From Hirudinaria manillensis (lineage: Eukaryota; Annelida; Clitellata; Hirudinida; Hirudinidae): a DNA stretch of 64,000 nt. The stretch is from NCBI GenBank assembly GCA_034509925.1, contig CM067534.1:6412001-6476000 (forward strand). The letters run 5' to 3'. Every line of letters begins with the position of its first letter. Positions within the stretch are counted from its first letter, which is position 1. The translations under genes and the position numbers were made by a program. Of the stretch, positions 1 to 24,441 are shown in pieces. Below the pieces are notes generated by a model. That model was given only the letters and a program-made list of their open reading frames with translations, was not told the origin of the DNA and ran no database searches.

Positions 1-3000
1 GTGGACCATTAATATTAATTATATTAAATAATATTAAATTAAATTAATATATTAATTATATTAAATAATATTAAATAATAATAAATTAATAATAAGCTAT
101 AATAATAATAATAATAATAATAATTAAAAAAATGGCGATAATTTTCATTCAAAACACCATCAATTGGTTCTGAATTGAACTAAACAGTTGCCCGAATACT
201 CAGAGCAGACAAAGTAATCGTTAAACCAACCTATGAGGGGAACAACAAATCTCTGGCTTTTGGGGGAAAGTGTACAAATGAACTGGATCTGAAGAGTGAA
301 GACGCTGATCATGACGACGATGGATGGGATCTTAATGCACTTCTCGACAGGCAACTTGAGCAGAAACACGAGTGGCAGAGTTATCAATCCACTAGGACCG
401 AGTAGGATCAAGGCATAGAAAGTCAGATGTCTTCTAAACTCGACTTTGAACTCCAGTTTGCTTCGCGTGCCATTCCTACCGTCGCTTGGCTTGAAATCCT
501 TAGAGCTGAAGACGACAAAGCAGAGAGGATTAGATGAAATTGACAGGCCCGTCTAATCACTTACTCCACCCCCCGAAGTAATAACAAGTCATAAAAGGCA
601 GCACGCGGCTGTATAATTCCAGAGATCCGAAAAGATGTTCATGCATCGCCGAAGGAAAAGTTCAGTCGAGCGAGACCTGCTTGTCACACGTCACACATCG
701 TCTGACGCTCTTGTCTGCTGATGACCTGTTGGAGCGGAAACTTGCCCGGATATGGAAAGGTGTTTCGTGACGAGTTCTTGACCATGCTGGAATTTTAGAC
801 TGTTTCCCTTCTGGACACATCCCTCTATATACTTTCAATTATAACTTTATAATCAGATATCCTTTACTGTCATGGATATCATCACCACCACTACCATCAT
901 CACCGTCGTCGTCATCATCATCATCATCATCACGATAGCAGGCATCGACGGTCATAATCGCCACATCGGATCATGTAGTCTTGCAGCCTCGGGACATTTG
1001 CTTATCTTCCCCATTACATGTTTCTTCCCGGTTCCTACTTCGAACTCCACGGCTGCTGATGTTTATCACATCTCACGGACAATCGTTACGCCTGCCTGGT
1101 TGCGTGCAGGTCAAGTTGAAAAGAAAAAAAAACAGTCGAAGACATGATAGCGAAGGAGAAGAAGATGAAAAGGAAAGCAAGAGAATGAAAAGTTACAGGA
1201 GAATCATCGAATCGAAACAAACCGACCTGTCTTCGGACAGACATAGATGATTGGGCCACTGGATGGCTGCCTCGCTAGCCGTGAAGGAACTCCTGGATTG
1301 GATGAAGGCAGAATTGGAGGCAACCAACTGGAAAGAGCAGACGTATCTGTCGTATGGAAACAGGAATCCATCCCCTGTGCAGTGGATGCACACCTCTTCC
1401 GAGTATTCGATTTCGCGTTCGTCTCTCGTCTCCGAGAATCGCACCTTTTCGCTTTCCTCGGCAGTTGCTGATCCGACGGTTCTCAAACTGAAATTACGAG
1501 CAGGAAGTTCATTGCTCCAGTTGAGTTCTGAGAGATGGAATTGCGATTTGAAGCGAAAATGTCGTTTGATCGCTTAACTTTCGCAACGGCTACTATTTAA
1601 GAGAGACAGGAGACAAACATTCAAAGTGTTCCTACTTAAACAAATTCTTTGCAAGAAAACTTCTGTAAATGCTCGACAACAAGAAAACCAAACAACAAGA
1701 AAGCAGACAAACTGTCTACGTTTTTTATTTCTTATGTGCAGTTGTATTGCCTTGAAATTATTACGATCGCAATTATTTTGAAAAATGGAATCCTAAAACG
1801 AAGTGGTCTGGCAATTTGCATGCATCTCAAAGGAACCAATCACATCTGAAGCGCTTGTCATGTGATTAGTGAAGGGAGACGGAAGAGGCAGACGACTTTT
1901 TAAAGGAAACCATGACACATTGTTTTCCAATGGGTGGAAACACTCCAAGTACACTCCATTCAAAGCCGCTTTGCTGGTTTCAAAGCGGAACATTTCGCGA
2001 TCATCTTTCTGCGAATATTTTCTTTGAGATTTTCCCTAAGATTTATTTTATTCAAATACGAAAAACAAAAAAAGCTCGACTCGTCGATGAAGTTTAGACA
2101 TCACATATTGTCTGTTGATTATGGAACGATTATGCGATTTACGACCTGCAATGACGTGTAATTGGTCCCGGGTTCGTCATCCCGTGACGACGTGATTGAT
2201 CCGTCGTGATTGAAACGTTTTCAATTGAAAAATCGTTTCGTCACCTGTTTGTGAATCCGACCCGAGGAAGCCAGAAGTCAGGGGATGATTGGTTGCTGCC
2301 GAGAGAGCCGTTCGACTGAGAACTTGTGCCGTTCCATCTCTGCAGGACGATTTCCGAGTGAAAAAAATGTCTGACGTGACCAAGAATTTGTGTACGATAT
2401 CAACGGGCAATAAATAAATTATGCATGCTAATTTATAACCAATTACGGGCCATGCATAATAATGAAAGAATAAAAGGGCACTGTAACACTGGCTCATTTT
2501 TATGGCCATATCTGAGCAATTACTTGATTAAATTTCGAACGCGTGATGGAATCATTCTCACCATCGTGACCTTTACTTTCGAGCAGAGGATGAGTTTAAC
2601 TTCATTCTGCGAATTAATTTTAAATTTGAAAAAAAATGTTTGAAATTCGATGAGGAATTAGTCGGTTTAATTTCAAATTTCTACGTAACGAAAATTAGTC
2701 TCGAAATTTTCTCTACGAGCAAATTAGGAGGACTATTAAGGACTCAATTTCTTCAAATTATAATTCATAAAATTCTCGAAAATTTCATATAAAAATAAAC
2801 AAACAAATCCATTTATAGTGCATTATCTGATGTTCCTCGGAGATAATTTGAAAACGAAACTTTCTAAAAGTTGGGCAATTTTTAATTTCCATATCAAAGG
2901 ATTGCACTCACGAAGCTGATGAATTGAGTGAAATTGAGGTGGACTGTGATGTTGATGGATGGACTCAGCTGAATTGGAAGTGGCTCCGACAGACTTTCAG

Positions 3001-4729
3001 ACTTTTGCGATGATGCTGGAGTGTCTGGAAGGGATGATTGGCAGTTTAAAAGCGTCTTAAATTCGCTCTTTATTGACCCGATACTTTAAACACATCATTT
3101 TCCTTCGAGGGAAGGCATAAAATAGGATGCGGTGGGAGCCGAGTATCCTGTGCTGATGTGCTGGGGAATTGAGTCAGGTGGGATATTCTTCATCTAGATC
3201 AGAAGACTGGGTCGATTTATTATTTGGAACAAATCGTTGTGTCGTGACTAGGTTAAGAGGTTAAGAGGTTAAGAAGTCTTCTGAGAATCGAATTCCATTT
3301 TCCGAGTATCAAGTATTTCACATCTTTTCGAAGCGTCCATTTGAATGTAAATTTAAGAAACGAATTCATCATCGTTTTCCTAAAATGTTTTTTACTTTTT
3401 AAAATGATAATTCAGGACGATAACAACATCGTTACATCTTCTTTTTTTTCCTTCAAACTTTCCAGAACGAAGAAATGCAATAAAATTCCTCCGCTCTTCT
3501 GGGACCGTCCCGATCCTAGATTCGTGCCTATACGTCATTAGGTTCTAATTTGCAAATGTTGTCGCACGAAATATCAGACTCAGGTACTTTGGATCGCAGT
3601 GTTTGCACCCCGAGGATCATAAACTGTCGATGATTCCATTAAATATGATGACCCTCTCTCCAAACTCATTCACTCTCTCTCTCTCTCTCTCTCTGCCCCC
3701 CCCCCCTCTCTCTCTCTGTTGAGAATGAAAAGCAACAATCTCATTTAAGGTTTTAAAATTCCCAACAAGAATGAAACTTCCTAATAATCGATGGATTTAA
3801 TCCTAGGTGAATAATATTCCCCGTCATCAATGTACTTGCGCTTTCGATTCCTTGCACGGATGATTCCCTTGTAAAAGCTTCTGTTTTTTTTGGGGCAAAG
3901 GAATTTCCACGAAAAGGACAAGAAAAATATTCATTTTCCATTCGAGGCAACCCTTGGTTGTCGTGACATTCGTCTGTTATTCAACAAGGGACAAGAAAGA
4001 ACTTCAGTTGGGAGTAACTACTTGGCACCAGAACATCACAAGAAACGGACTGCCGGCGGAAAAACGATACCGATAACGCGGTAGAATACAAAGTACTAAT
4101 TTCATCCATGCTGAGCCGTTTCTTTCTTTCTTTCCTCCAATCTTTCCATTCTTCTTTGAAACTGTAGAGATCGTATGAAACTCTTCTGGTATGAAATTCC
4201 TCCTTTTTTCTAAAACTCTCCGTATCTAAATGTTTCTGGATGGCTGGGTTCGTTTCGTTTGTGCCGACGGGGGTTAGAGCAGAGGAGATACGAGCGCATC
4301 GGAAGCCCAAATTTCGAGAAAAGAAATACACGAGTTGGCTTCGACGGAGGCATAAAGAAGGAATGAAAATGGTGAAATAAGCAGCACTCAGAGCCGTAAA
4401 TATTTGACCAATGCCAAGTGTCCTCGGTCGAGAATTATTACTGGACGTCAAAAGGCAACCAGGTCGTCATGGCAACCGCCGCGGACGCCACCCGACCGGG
4501 AATGTTTAATTAGTACTTAGTTGCTTCATTTTGGCTTCATCGGGACGGAATCTCCGAGCGGCGAGCATTAAGCATGACTGTCGCAACAATAAATGAGGCC
4601 AGACAGGAATTATTGTAGAAGCGACTTCCTTCGTACTTCATGCAAACTTTAGCAGATGGCTACAATTACGTACTTCATGTAAACATTTCCAGATGCAAAC
4701 CTCGTTCAAACGTTTTCAAATTGCTGCTA
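1..4729. other. gene-free stretch, no coding signal found
   Basis: I see no convincing exon on either strand. The left end (about 1-135) is a very AT-rich run of short TTAA/TAA-type repeats. There is a short CAT/CGT microsatellite near 880-930 and a TC-rich tract with a poly-C interruption near 3671-3718. The open frames here (at most about 155 codons) show no recognisable domain and no splice-supported continuation. This lies downstream of the minus-strand lectin gene, so part of it may be that gene's 3' flank. Confidence 0.5.
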
Positions 4730-15182
<10,453 letters not shown>

Positions 15183-15711
15183 GTTAAGAATCGTCCTCTG
15201 AAACGTGAACTACTTCTGAGCTGGAAGCGACCGACGACTTCCACGTCCGCCGAGCATCCATCGGGAAAGGGCAGTCAACGTCGGAGGGAAATTAGACACG
15301 GTTTCGATCGACGGACGGACGGACGGTCGTAGTTGTGTCGTTGCGTCCTGATGTTGTATTTCGGTTGAGCTGTTGTTGTTGTTGCTGTTGTATTGTTTTA
15401 AGTCCAGTTATTGAGTTGTTGTTCAAGTCTAGTTGTTGGTTGACGTGTCGTTGTCTGACGTCCTGAAGTCCTGCAAGTCGAGTTGTTCGAGTGGAGTTGA
15501 TCCGCCACAAAAGTCAACTGGAAGCGATCACGCGACGGGCGTTAAGAGATTTCAGGATTTCTCCACCGAAGATATTTTCCAGGCATGTGCGTGCGTGCCG
15601 TTGTGTGTTTGTGCGCACGTGAGCGCTTGTGTGCGTGTGATTCCATTCAATCCAAGGTTGTTTAGAAGAACGTGAGGTTGGATGCTGAGATTGGTTCGTG
15701 GATGCTGTAAA

Positions 15712-15841
15712 TTCATTCATTCATTCGTTCATTCATTCGTTCGTTCAATCATTCATTCGTTCATTCATTCATTCGTTCAATCATTCATTCGTTCATTCAT
15801 TCATTCGTTCAATCATTCATTCGTTCGTTCATTCATTCGTT
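15712..15841. repeat. (TTCA/TTCG)n tetranucleotide array with higher-order pattern
   Basis: About 130 bp of ATTC-type units in which CATTCATTCGTT words alternate in a semi-regular higher-order order, including repeated CAATCATTC blocks. It lies about 530 bp upstream of the lectin gene's start codon. Confidence 0.85.
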
Positions 15842-16795
15842 GCTTCCTCTCTTAAGACGGACGTTGATTGAGTGAATGATTTGTATTTAAAAAAAAAGAA
15901 AAACACAATTTAAACAAATAAAACAATATAAACAAATATATTAGTAACAAAATATTCGAAAGAATAATCGTCTTTCAAGTCTGCAGAAAAAGTCCATCAC
16001 TGCCTGGAGAACGTTTTCCAACAGGAAACTGAATTTCAGAGCAGACGCAACTTGACGCGCCGTCTTTTTCCCGCCGATTCAAATTCTGGTTGCCAATGAC
16101 AACCGGGTCGATTATTTTTAGCCAGATGGGGTCAAAAGGTCGGCCTGGAATGGATTTTTTTTCTTTTTTTTTCAATCCAGGAGGATATTTTTAGCTTCGA
16201 GAATTTAATTCATTCACCAGATGGCAGAGTCATCATCCGGCATGTCATGGAACGTCGGAATCGTCAGAAATGGCGGACTTAAATTACTGTTTACGTCCGC
16301 TTTATTTGGAATAAATGAATGAATTTGAACTAATTTATTTTATTTTATTTAGAATTTAGAATTTAATATCTTAAAATTGGAGAATTAAATTGAATCAATT
16401 GACAAATGACAGGTTTAAAACGAAGGACATTTATAAATGAAACTGAAGCCGTCCTCCATTCTCAAAGTTTGGAGTCCAAAATGTCGTCTTGTTTCAATAT
16501 CGACATCCGGACATGCGCACAACGCATCAAAGTGACGTCAGGACGGTCATACATCAGCCCCCTCATGACGTAATAATGGCATCCTGACAGAAAGAATAAA
16601 AACCTTTTAAACCCTACGCACCGTGCATAATTTCCAAACTCGTATTTAAAATTATCTTTCAAAAATATAAATATAAATATGAATTTATATTTTCCAAAAA
16701 TAAACCCCCACCATCTCTGGCCGCAACAGCACATCTTTTCATGAAGGCGATTTTAAGGATAAACACTTTAAGAAAGTTAGGGTGATATTTTGTCA

Positions 16796-16908
16796 TCCAT
16801 CCATCCATCCACCCATCCATCATATATCCGTCCATCAGTCCATCCACCTATTCATCCATCCATCTATCCGTCCGTCCATCCACCCATCCGTCCGTCCGTC
16901 CGTCCATA
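16796..16908. repeat. (CATC)n microsatellite
   Basis: Imperfect CATC/CGTC units over about 110 bp, immediately before a candidate plus-strand exon at 16979. Confidence 0.85.
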
Positions 16909-16978
16909 AATCGATGCAGGTGCCCGGATTGTGATTGTCACGCTTGAATGAAGACGATTCTCTGTCGTCTGCTTACAG

Positions 16979-17135
16979 TCTGCTCTCGACAAAGCAGTGG
17001 AACTGCACTTGGAATTTAAAGAGAAATTCAACTTCCTACTCGCCGATGGTAAACCTGCCCCCAGCCTGCTCGACATTCAATCGTCCTTGAAGTTAATGGT
17101 GCCAGTTGATTTGAATAATTTATTAATTTATTCGC
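16979..17135 (+). CDS. candidate internal exon of an unidentified gene
   Basis: A 157 bp open segment is flanked by a good acceptor (GCTTACAG) and a strong donor (C|GTAAGT). It enters in phase 0 and leaves in phase 1. The 52 codons have coding-like composition, for example ALDKAVELHLEFKEKF, then a LLADGKPAP segment and LLDIQSSLKL, consistent with a helical protein. I do not recognise the family and find no partner exons; neighbouring sequence is microsatellite-rich. It could be a real exon of a gene with very long introns, or a chance frame. Confidence 0.35.
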
Positions 17136-17592
17136 GTAAGTTCAGCGTATTGACCTATAATGAGAGGCAAGGATTTGCATAATAAATGCGACTCGAGCAA
17201 TTAAGAGCTCAAGAATTAATAATTACTTGGATTACAGAGGATTTCCCACAGATGTGACCTGAAAGTGAAATATTGAATCCTCTTATGGGGTCAAGTGCCT
17301 AGTAATATTCAACAACAACAATAACGACAACAACATCATTAGAAGTAGCAACAACAACAGCAACAGCTACAAGGACGACGACGACAACCACAACAACAAC
17401 ACCAGCACCGGTAGCAGAAACAACCGCAAAACAACAACTGAAACAACAACGACAACAATTACAACCGGATGTTGGAAAGGAGTTCAAGCCGGAGTGCGCA
17501 TGCGCAAGAGTCAACACCTGCGGGCACCGAATGAGTGCCACTTCACTCCTCCCCGGCACTCCAACGAGACTGGATCCTCTGCATGGATCTAC

Positions 17593-17851
17593 TTGAAACT
17601 TTCTTCGTCTTCGTCGTCGTCGTCGTCATCACGTCATCATCATCATCATCATTATCACCATCGTCGTCGTCGGAGCAATTATTCAGAGGTTTGATTTTTG
17701 CAATATGTAAATAATAATAATGATAATAATAATAATAATAATAATGATAATAATAATAATAATAATAATAATAGTAATAATAATAATAATAATAATAATA
17801 TTAATAATATTAATAACGATAATAATAATAGTAATAATAATAATAATAATC
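17593..17851. repeat. (TCG/TCA)n followed by (TAA)n microsatellites
   Basis: TCG/TCA repeats at about 17602-17675 are followed by about 145 bp of TAA with GAT and AGT interruptions at 17705-17851. No gene signal. Confidence 0.9.
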
Positions 17852-18984
17852 TATTTGTTGCTATAAATGTTCAATTTATTTATTTATTCAGTTTATTAAT
17901 ATCCTGATTATTTAATTAATACAGATAATTAATTAAATTTGTTGGTTTAAAATATGGTTGCTTAACTAAAACCATTGAATTAGTAAAATAATAAACGAAA
18001 ATAATGAATTAATTTCACAACATTTTTCAAAAAAAAAAAATAAATAAAAAATAAAATAAATTATTAAAAATTTAAAAAAAATGAAAATCCTTTTAAAATC
18101 GAAAACGATTCCTCTTCGACTTTTGTCTTCCGTCTTAAGAATAATAAAAACCCATTTGAAGTTGAAAGCGAAAGTATTTTGAATCTGGAAAAACCCGGCC
18201 ACGGCATTGATCTCCATCGAACCGGTCGTTCATTTTATTAAAGGAACTTCTATGCTTTCTTTCTGGGTTTTCCCGACACTGATTTGCTTTCTAAAGCAAC
18301 GGCTTTGTCAAAATTCCGCTTGCCTGTCCTTCAAGAATCACTTTCGATTTTATCATGCTGACCTTCTGATGACCTTTGCTCGATAAGTTATTGGAAGGGA
18401 ATGAACTTTGCCATTGATTTTTATTGATGATGTGAATCACGTGACATTGTCGTGGAGAATAAATAATTATTGATGAACTAATATTTAATTTAACGATTTT
18501 TATGGAATTATTTAAAAATAATTTTAATGAATTGTTAACAAAATTAGCAAAATTTATACAAGAATAATAAATATAATAATTTAGTTTTTTAGTGTCCATC
18601 CATCCATCCATCCTTCCATCCACCCATCCGTCTGTCCATCCATCCATCCATCCATCCGCCCATTCGTCCATCATTGTGCCTGGAAAATTCATGAATTTTC
18701 CTAATTGGTTTCACGGCGTGCAACCACCTGCTTCACGGAAAATCGTTTCCCGGTCCTTCGAGCGACTTCATTTGTAAACGTAAACAGCTTTATGGGAAAT
18801 TCCATGAGTCGGTGACGATGACGACGATGACGACGATGATGATGATGATGAAAGTGGTGAAGATTTTTTCAAATTTATTTTTCCATCATCATCATCGTCA
18901 TCATCAATGTTGTGTATGATACGTTTTCGTGATTGTGATGTCAATTATTGCGATACTATAACTTATCAACATTTTCTCAGTCTC

Positions 18985-18988
18985 GACG

Positions 18989-19078
<90 letters not shown>

Positions 19079-19115
19079 GCAGCAGCAGCAACAGCAGCAG
19101 CAACAACAACAACAA
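18985..19115. repeat. (CAA)n microsatellite
   Basis: About 130 bp of CAA with terminal CAG interruptions, producing poly-Gln/Asn frames. No initiation or splice context supports a protein. Confidence 0.95.
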
Positions 19116-20096
19116 ACAGATGCTGTTGGCGCTTGAAGAATTATTTATTAAGTCACATCCTTGTGTGGATGTTTCTTTCATAGCCATTGTCATCATCATC
19201 ATCACCATCGTCATCATCATTTTTGCACAATTACAACAAAATAAAAGAATTTAAATTTGAGCATTTAAAGTCCCATTATGTAAAATTTCTTCCTCAGAAA
19301 TTAAAAAAAAAAAAAACTATTAAAGTCACGAATTGCGGCTAAAAAAATTAAAATTTATTTATATAAATATTTAAAAAAATAAAATAATTAGAAATTTAAA
19401 AAATTTATTTATATAAATTATATAAAAATTAATAATCAAAAATATTTTAAAAATAAATAAATAGAAATATTAAAAATTAATAAAAAATATGTCATTATAA
19501 TATCATTGATCATACTGTCAAATGAACGATAATAATAATAATAATAATAATTCCTCCGATTAATCTGAATATTTCAACAAACAATATTTAATCCGAATTA
19601 AATAAATAAATAAAATATGATTTTCATCAGAATTGATTATTATATTATATATTAAATTATATTAAATTCTGAAATAAATTTCTTAATTTCATGAAAATAA
19701 TTTAAAATCACTTTTAAGGACCAATTTTGAAATTGATTTTCTTGTCAGGATTTAATGAAAATAATGAGATATTAAAAGGCCCGTCGGCGGTCCGAATACG
19801 GGCCACAATAAGGTTCTTGGAGGGAATAAACTGTCAATTAACCCTCGTCTTACTTCCGGTTAAATTTATTATTATTTTTTTTTTTATTATTATTATTATT
19901 ATCATAGTCGTCATCATCATCGTCGTCGTCGTCGTCATCATCATCATTCATGATGGAATTAATTTCTTTTTTAAAGCCTTTGCCTCTTTTTGTCTCCGTC
20001 CACCTGTTGCACTTGTTGAACTCCAGGAATTCTGCTCGTCCACGAAACAATGTCCTTTATTCCATTCAATTTGCACTGCCTTTTTTAAATTAAATA

Positions 20097-20127
<31 letters not shown>

Positions 20128-20135
20128 ATGACTGG

Positions 20136-20302
20136 TCATTAATATTAATGAGACTGATTAATAATTTACACGTTCTATATATTTTGTATAATGATTGGTC
20201 ATTAATATTAATGAGATCGATTGATAATTAAAAATACAAGTGCCTGTAACAGTTGTACACGATTCATATATTATTATAATGACTTCTCATTAATATTCAT
20301 GA
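20136..20302. repeat. 16 bp palindrome TCATTAATATTAATGA in three copies
   Basis: The word TCATTAATATTAATGA, a perfect inverted repeat, occurs at 20136-20151 and 20199-20214. A one-base variant is at 20287-20302. Each is followed by GAGA and a GATTNATAAT-like word, so the repeating block is longer than the palindrome. Function unknown; homeodomain-type TTAAT sites or a short dispersed repeat are both possible. Confidence 0.7.
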
Positions 20303-20404
20303 GATCGATTAATAATAATTTACATAGTCTGTAATTTTATCGGACTGGGTTCAGAGGAATACGATTCGAGGATGGAACTTCACGATTGACTTTCTAATGG
20401 ATGA

Positions 20405-20426
20405 GTGTGCTTGTGTGCTTGCGTGC

Positions 20427-20503
<77 letters not shown>

Positions 20504-20528
20504 CGTGCGTGCGTGTGTGTGCGTGCTC
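20405..20528. repeat. (TG)n microsatellite
   Basis: About 95 bp of TG repeat flanked on both sides by GCGTGCGTG units. It can adopt Z-DNA in principle. It yields poly Cys-Val frames that are not genes. Confidence 0.95.
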
Positions 20529-21979
20529 AAAATGAATCAGCTCTTGACACGGCTGTGTGCTCCTGTAATTGGAAATCTCCTGGTATCAATCGGAACGTGA
20601 TCTCCGTTTGATGGGCGGAGTGAATAATTAAGAGGAAGGAATGGAGAAGGAATGAAATGGAAAACCATGAACCACGAACCATCGGTGGGTGGGCAAGCAT
20701 TTGCAACTGTTTTAAAGGTTGCCACGTGACTCGAATCCTTGCATCGTCGGTGGACGGATCCGCCGACTACAATTTCCACGCAGCAACTGTGAAATGGCTT
20801 TCCAGCCGTGCTCGTTTCCAGGGGATCCATCCGTCCGTCCGTCCATCCATCACCTTCAGCGGAAGTTCTAATTAATGGCTCACGAATGCTCCAACTCCTC
20901 TCTCTCTCCTCACCAATCACAACACTGGAAGCTGAAATGGCCGCTTCAATCTTTCCACCGCTTTCACTTCACGGTCTCACCCAGACGAAGATGACGTCAT
21001 CGCCGGAGTCCCCCAATCCCACCGCACCTCAGCCCCAACCCATCCATCCATCCATCCATCATTGGTTGTCAGATCATTTATGACTGGAAACATGGTCCTG
21101 CGAACCCAACTGAGATTCGCACAGTAAATCCATGAGGCTGTCCAAAACATCGGTTTGTTCCAATGCCGGCATCGTCATTACCTTCATCATCATCGTCATC
21201 GTCGTCGTCGTCATTACCATCATCATCATCACCACCACCATCACCATCACCATCATCATCATCATCATCATTATCATCGTCATCATCATGGGAAAGACTG
21301 AATTTCCTATTCACATTATGGTTTCATTACCACAGATAAATATTTATTATTATTTTTTTTATTATCATTGTTATTATCACGATTATTATTATTATTAATA
21401 TTATTATATTATTCCTTGGATTTGTTGACGGATTTAAAAACTTAAAAATAAAAATCAATTTAATTTAAAATAAAAAAAAGTAAAAATTAAATTGCGTTTT
21501 TAAGAAAAACATTTCTTTCTAATTCACGAGATTAATTGTTTTTTTTCACTTTGACGCAACGAGGGTGGCGGTGATGACGACGACGACGACGATGGTGATG
21601 TTGATGACGACGATGATGACGGTGATGACGATGATGATGACGATGACGTTGATGATGGTGATGACGACGACAATGATGACGATGATGATCGTGGTTATCA
21701 GAAGTGGTGTAGCTTTGTTCGCCTATCCATTAATGATTCATCGCCATCTTCGTCGTCGTCGTCATCATCCATTTAAATATGGAGGTTTGATAATAAATTG
21801 CTTCTCATTCAGTGGAGTGAAGGAAATGATTTTCCAACGATTGGTTTTCATTTGATTTATTATTTATACGTTTATTAATTAATAATTCGAAATTTATTAT
21901 TTTATTATATATATAATATTATTTTTCTATTTATATTAATTTAATTATTGCAGAAAATATTTAGTTAATGAAACGTATT

Positions 21980-22029
<50 letters not shown>

Positions 22030-24377
22030 CTTTGAAAGTAAAGCTTGAGTCTCACCAGCTTGAAGAGATGAGGATGATGACGACGACGACAACGAAGATG
22101 GCTACGATGATGACGAAGAGTTATGACCGATGGTGGACGCTTTTCAACGGAGATGAAAGATTTCAATGGAAAACTGTTTCTCTGAACCTCGTCTTGAATT
22201 TTTTTAAAGAATTTTTTAAGACTTTTCTTTCAAAAACATGTCGCCGAGAAAAAACAGAAAACAAACGGCAAGCATCCATAAACATTAACATTCATTAATA
22301 AACAACAGCAACAGCAACAACAACAACAAAAACAACAACAAAGAACATACAACGAGGTAAACAAGAGTTTTCCGACCCGACTTCAAAACCGTCCTCAGTC
22401 CTTCCACTGAAATCGTTCTGATTCATGAAACGTGGCTCCGGAGAACAAATCCGTGGACCTTTGTTGACCCTGGACTGAAGTATTGAGGATATTTGTCAGA
22501 GCAGGACAAGGCACCTTGAAACTTTTAAATGCCTTTGAAATGGAAATGATTTCCACTGCAAACAAGTGACGAAATTAAGGACGACGGATTTTTTTTTTTT
22601 TTGCATGACGTTGTCATGGAAACCACATACATACTTTTGGCTTCGTCGTTTGTCGACTGAAGTAGCTGCAGTCACAACACCACCACCGTGGCCACCACCA
22701 CCACCATCACCACCACCAACAACAACAACACCAACAAAAACGACGACAACAAAATAAATCATTTTCGGGATCAGATAGCTGGGCAGCCTATCTTTCATGC
22801 TCGGATCAATCCATGATCGCAAAACTCAGTTTTCGTTCCTGCCATGCCAAAGAATTTTATGTTCCTTCTGTAAAATCATGGCGGAGCACTTTGCAATCAA
22901 GAATTGCATGCCGTTTGGAACTAATATTTGGAATTATGAGCTGTTTGTTTTATATTTTATTCGTTATGTCGTGACTTTTCCAATCAATCAATCAATCACT
23001 CGGCCAATCAATCAATCCGTTCCTTTGAGCTCTTTCCACTGTTCACTGAATTGTATTATAAGCCATCTTCACACCCCTTACATCACTTGCTTCGAGTGAT
23101 TGGCTCTCGTTAAATCAGTCACCAAATCAGTGGTTCTCGTCATCGTCACCATCACCACCTCCGCCACCATAAACAACAACAACATCATTATCACCGCCAC
23201 CATCGTCATAAACAACAACATCATCATCATCATCGCCGTAAAGCGAAAGTGAAAGAAGAAATCCCTGGCCTTCAACCCAATGAACCGCAGAAAAACCTTT
23301 GCTCATTTTCTTTTCATTTAATACTCATTCCTTCCTTCTTTCCAGAGCCAATGACTCCCCAACACCCCCAAACCCCCCTCTTTTTTGTAAGTTGTTTATG
23401 GAAATGTCCAAAAAGTAAACCATGGAAATGGAGCTCAAAAACATTAAAATCGCCAGGAGACGCTAAACTCAGCGTCTGTTTGTTGGCATAAACGGAAGGA
23501 AGTTGTTGTTGTTGTTGATGATGATGCTGTTTCTGCTCCTATTGTTGTTGTCGTCATCGTCTTCGTCGTCGTCGTCGTTGTTGTTGTTGTTGTTGTTTTA
23601 AAAGTCTTTGGCAGGGTTAATCTTGTTGTTTCTTAGTTGGGATTACCGAAGGATTAAGAAAGGTTTTACTTTTTTTTTGTCAGTCATCGGTGATTTCCTG
23701 ATTTAAACATTGAATTCGCGCCTTAACGGCTTTACAAAGCCAGACGAAAGCACAGGATGTACATGTTAAATAATCGAAGATGTCAAAGATCAATCTGTAA
23801 AAACAAGGCAGGCTTTATCGACGTGTTATTTCTCAATAACTTCGAAATTTGCAGGAATTTCAAATATAAGGAATTTCAAATATAAGGCCGTTCAAATTTT
23901 TGACGTCCTACGCTCTGAAAACTCCGTTGTCGTCGTCTGCAAAGATTGATTGGGGTTGAAGTAAACAAAAAATGAGACATTTTGTTTGGAAACGGCCGAC
24001 TATTCAGAGTCTTTGTTGCTGATACAACGTGGAATGCGTAGGATGAAACGAAGGTTTCAAAAAGAGGTGAATAAATCGATTAAGTCGATCGTGGTTTGTT
24101 GAAAGTCAGTTATTATTGCAGATCGTGATTGCAACGTGTTCTTCCGCTGAAGTATTACATGTCTTGTATTCCATGCTTTGTATTCCATGCTTTGTGTTTC
24201 ATGCTTTGTGTTTCATGTTTTGTATTTCATATTTTGTATTCTAGATGCGCCACTGTATGAACCACGAGGGTCATTGATGTTGCATATTGAAATGTTTACA
24301 AACAGACAAAAGTCGTCTGCTCTCCTCCCGCCCGCCCTGGAATGTATGGGTTAAAATAAATCTTAAAAACACAACGC

Positions 24378-24441
24378 GACCTCATTTTCAACGACCTCAT
24401 TTGAATGACCTCATTTCAATGACCTCATTTGAATGACCTAA
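24378..24441 (+). promoter_or_regulatory. array of GACCTCATTT units (TGACCT half-sites)
   Basis: Five units start at 24378, 24393, 24407, 24421 and 24435, spaced 14-15 bp. Three read TGACCT, the complement of the nuclear-receptor half-site AGGTCA, in direct orientation with 8 bp spacers. It lies about 1 kb upstream of the first detected exon of the lectin/CUB receptor gene. It may be only a minisatellite. Confidence 0.3.

Noticed and set aside
20397..20611. Cys-Val repeat peptides
   Set aside because: TG microsatellite with GCGTG edges.
20537..20920. 127-codon minus-strand frame with several cysteines
   Set aside because: Sushi-like only in cysteine spacing; no consensus residues and a CATC repeat inside.
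24001..24015. Second copy of the LTR (shared TATTCAGAGTCTTTG)
   Set aside because: Only 15 bases match and the flanks differ, so chance is likely.
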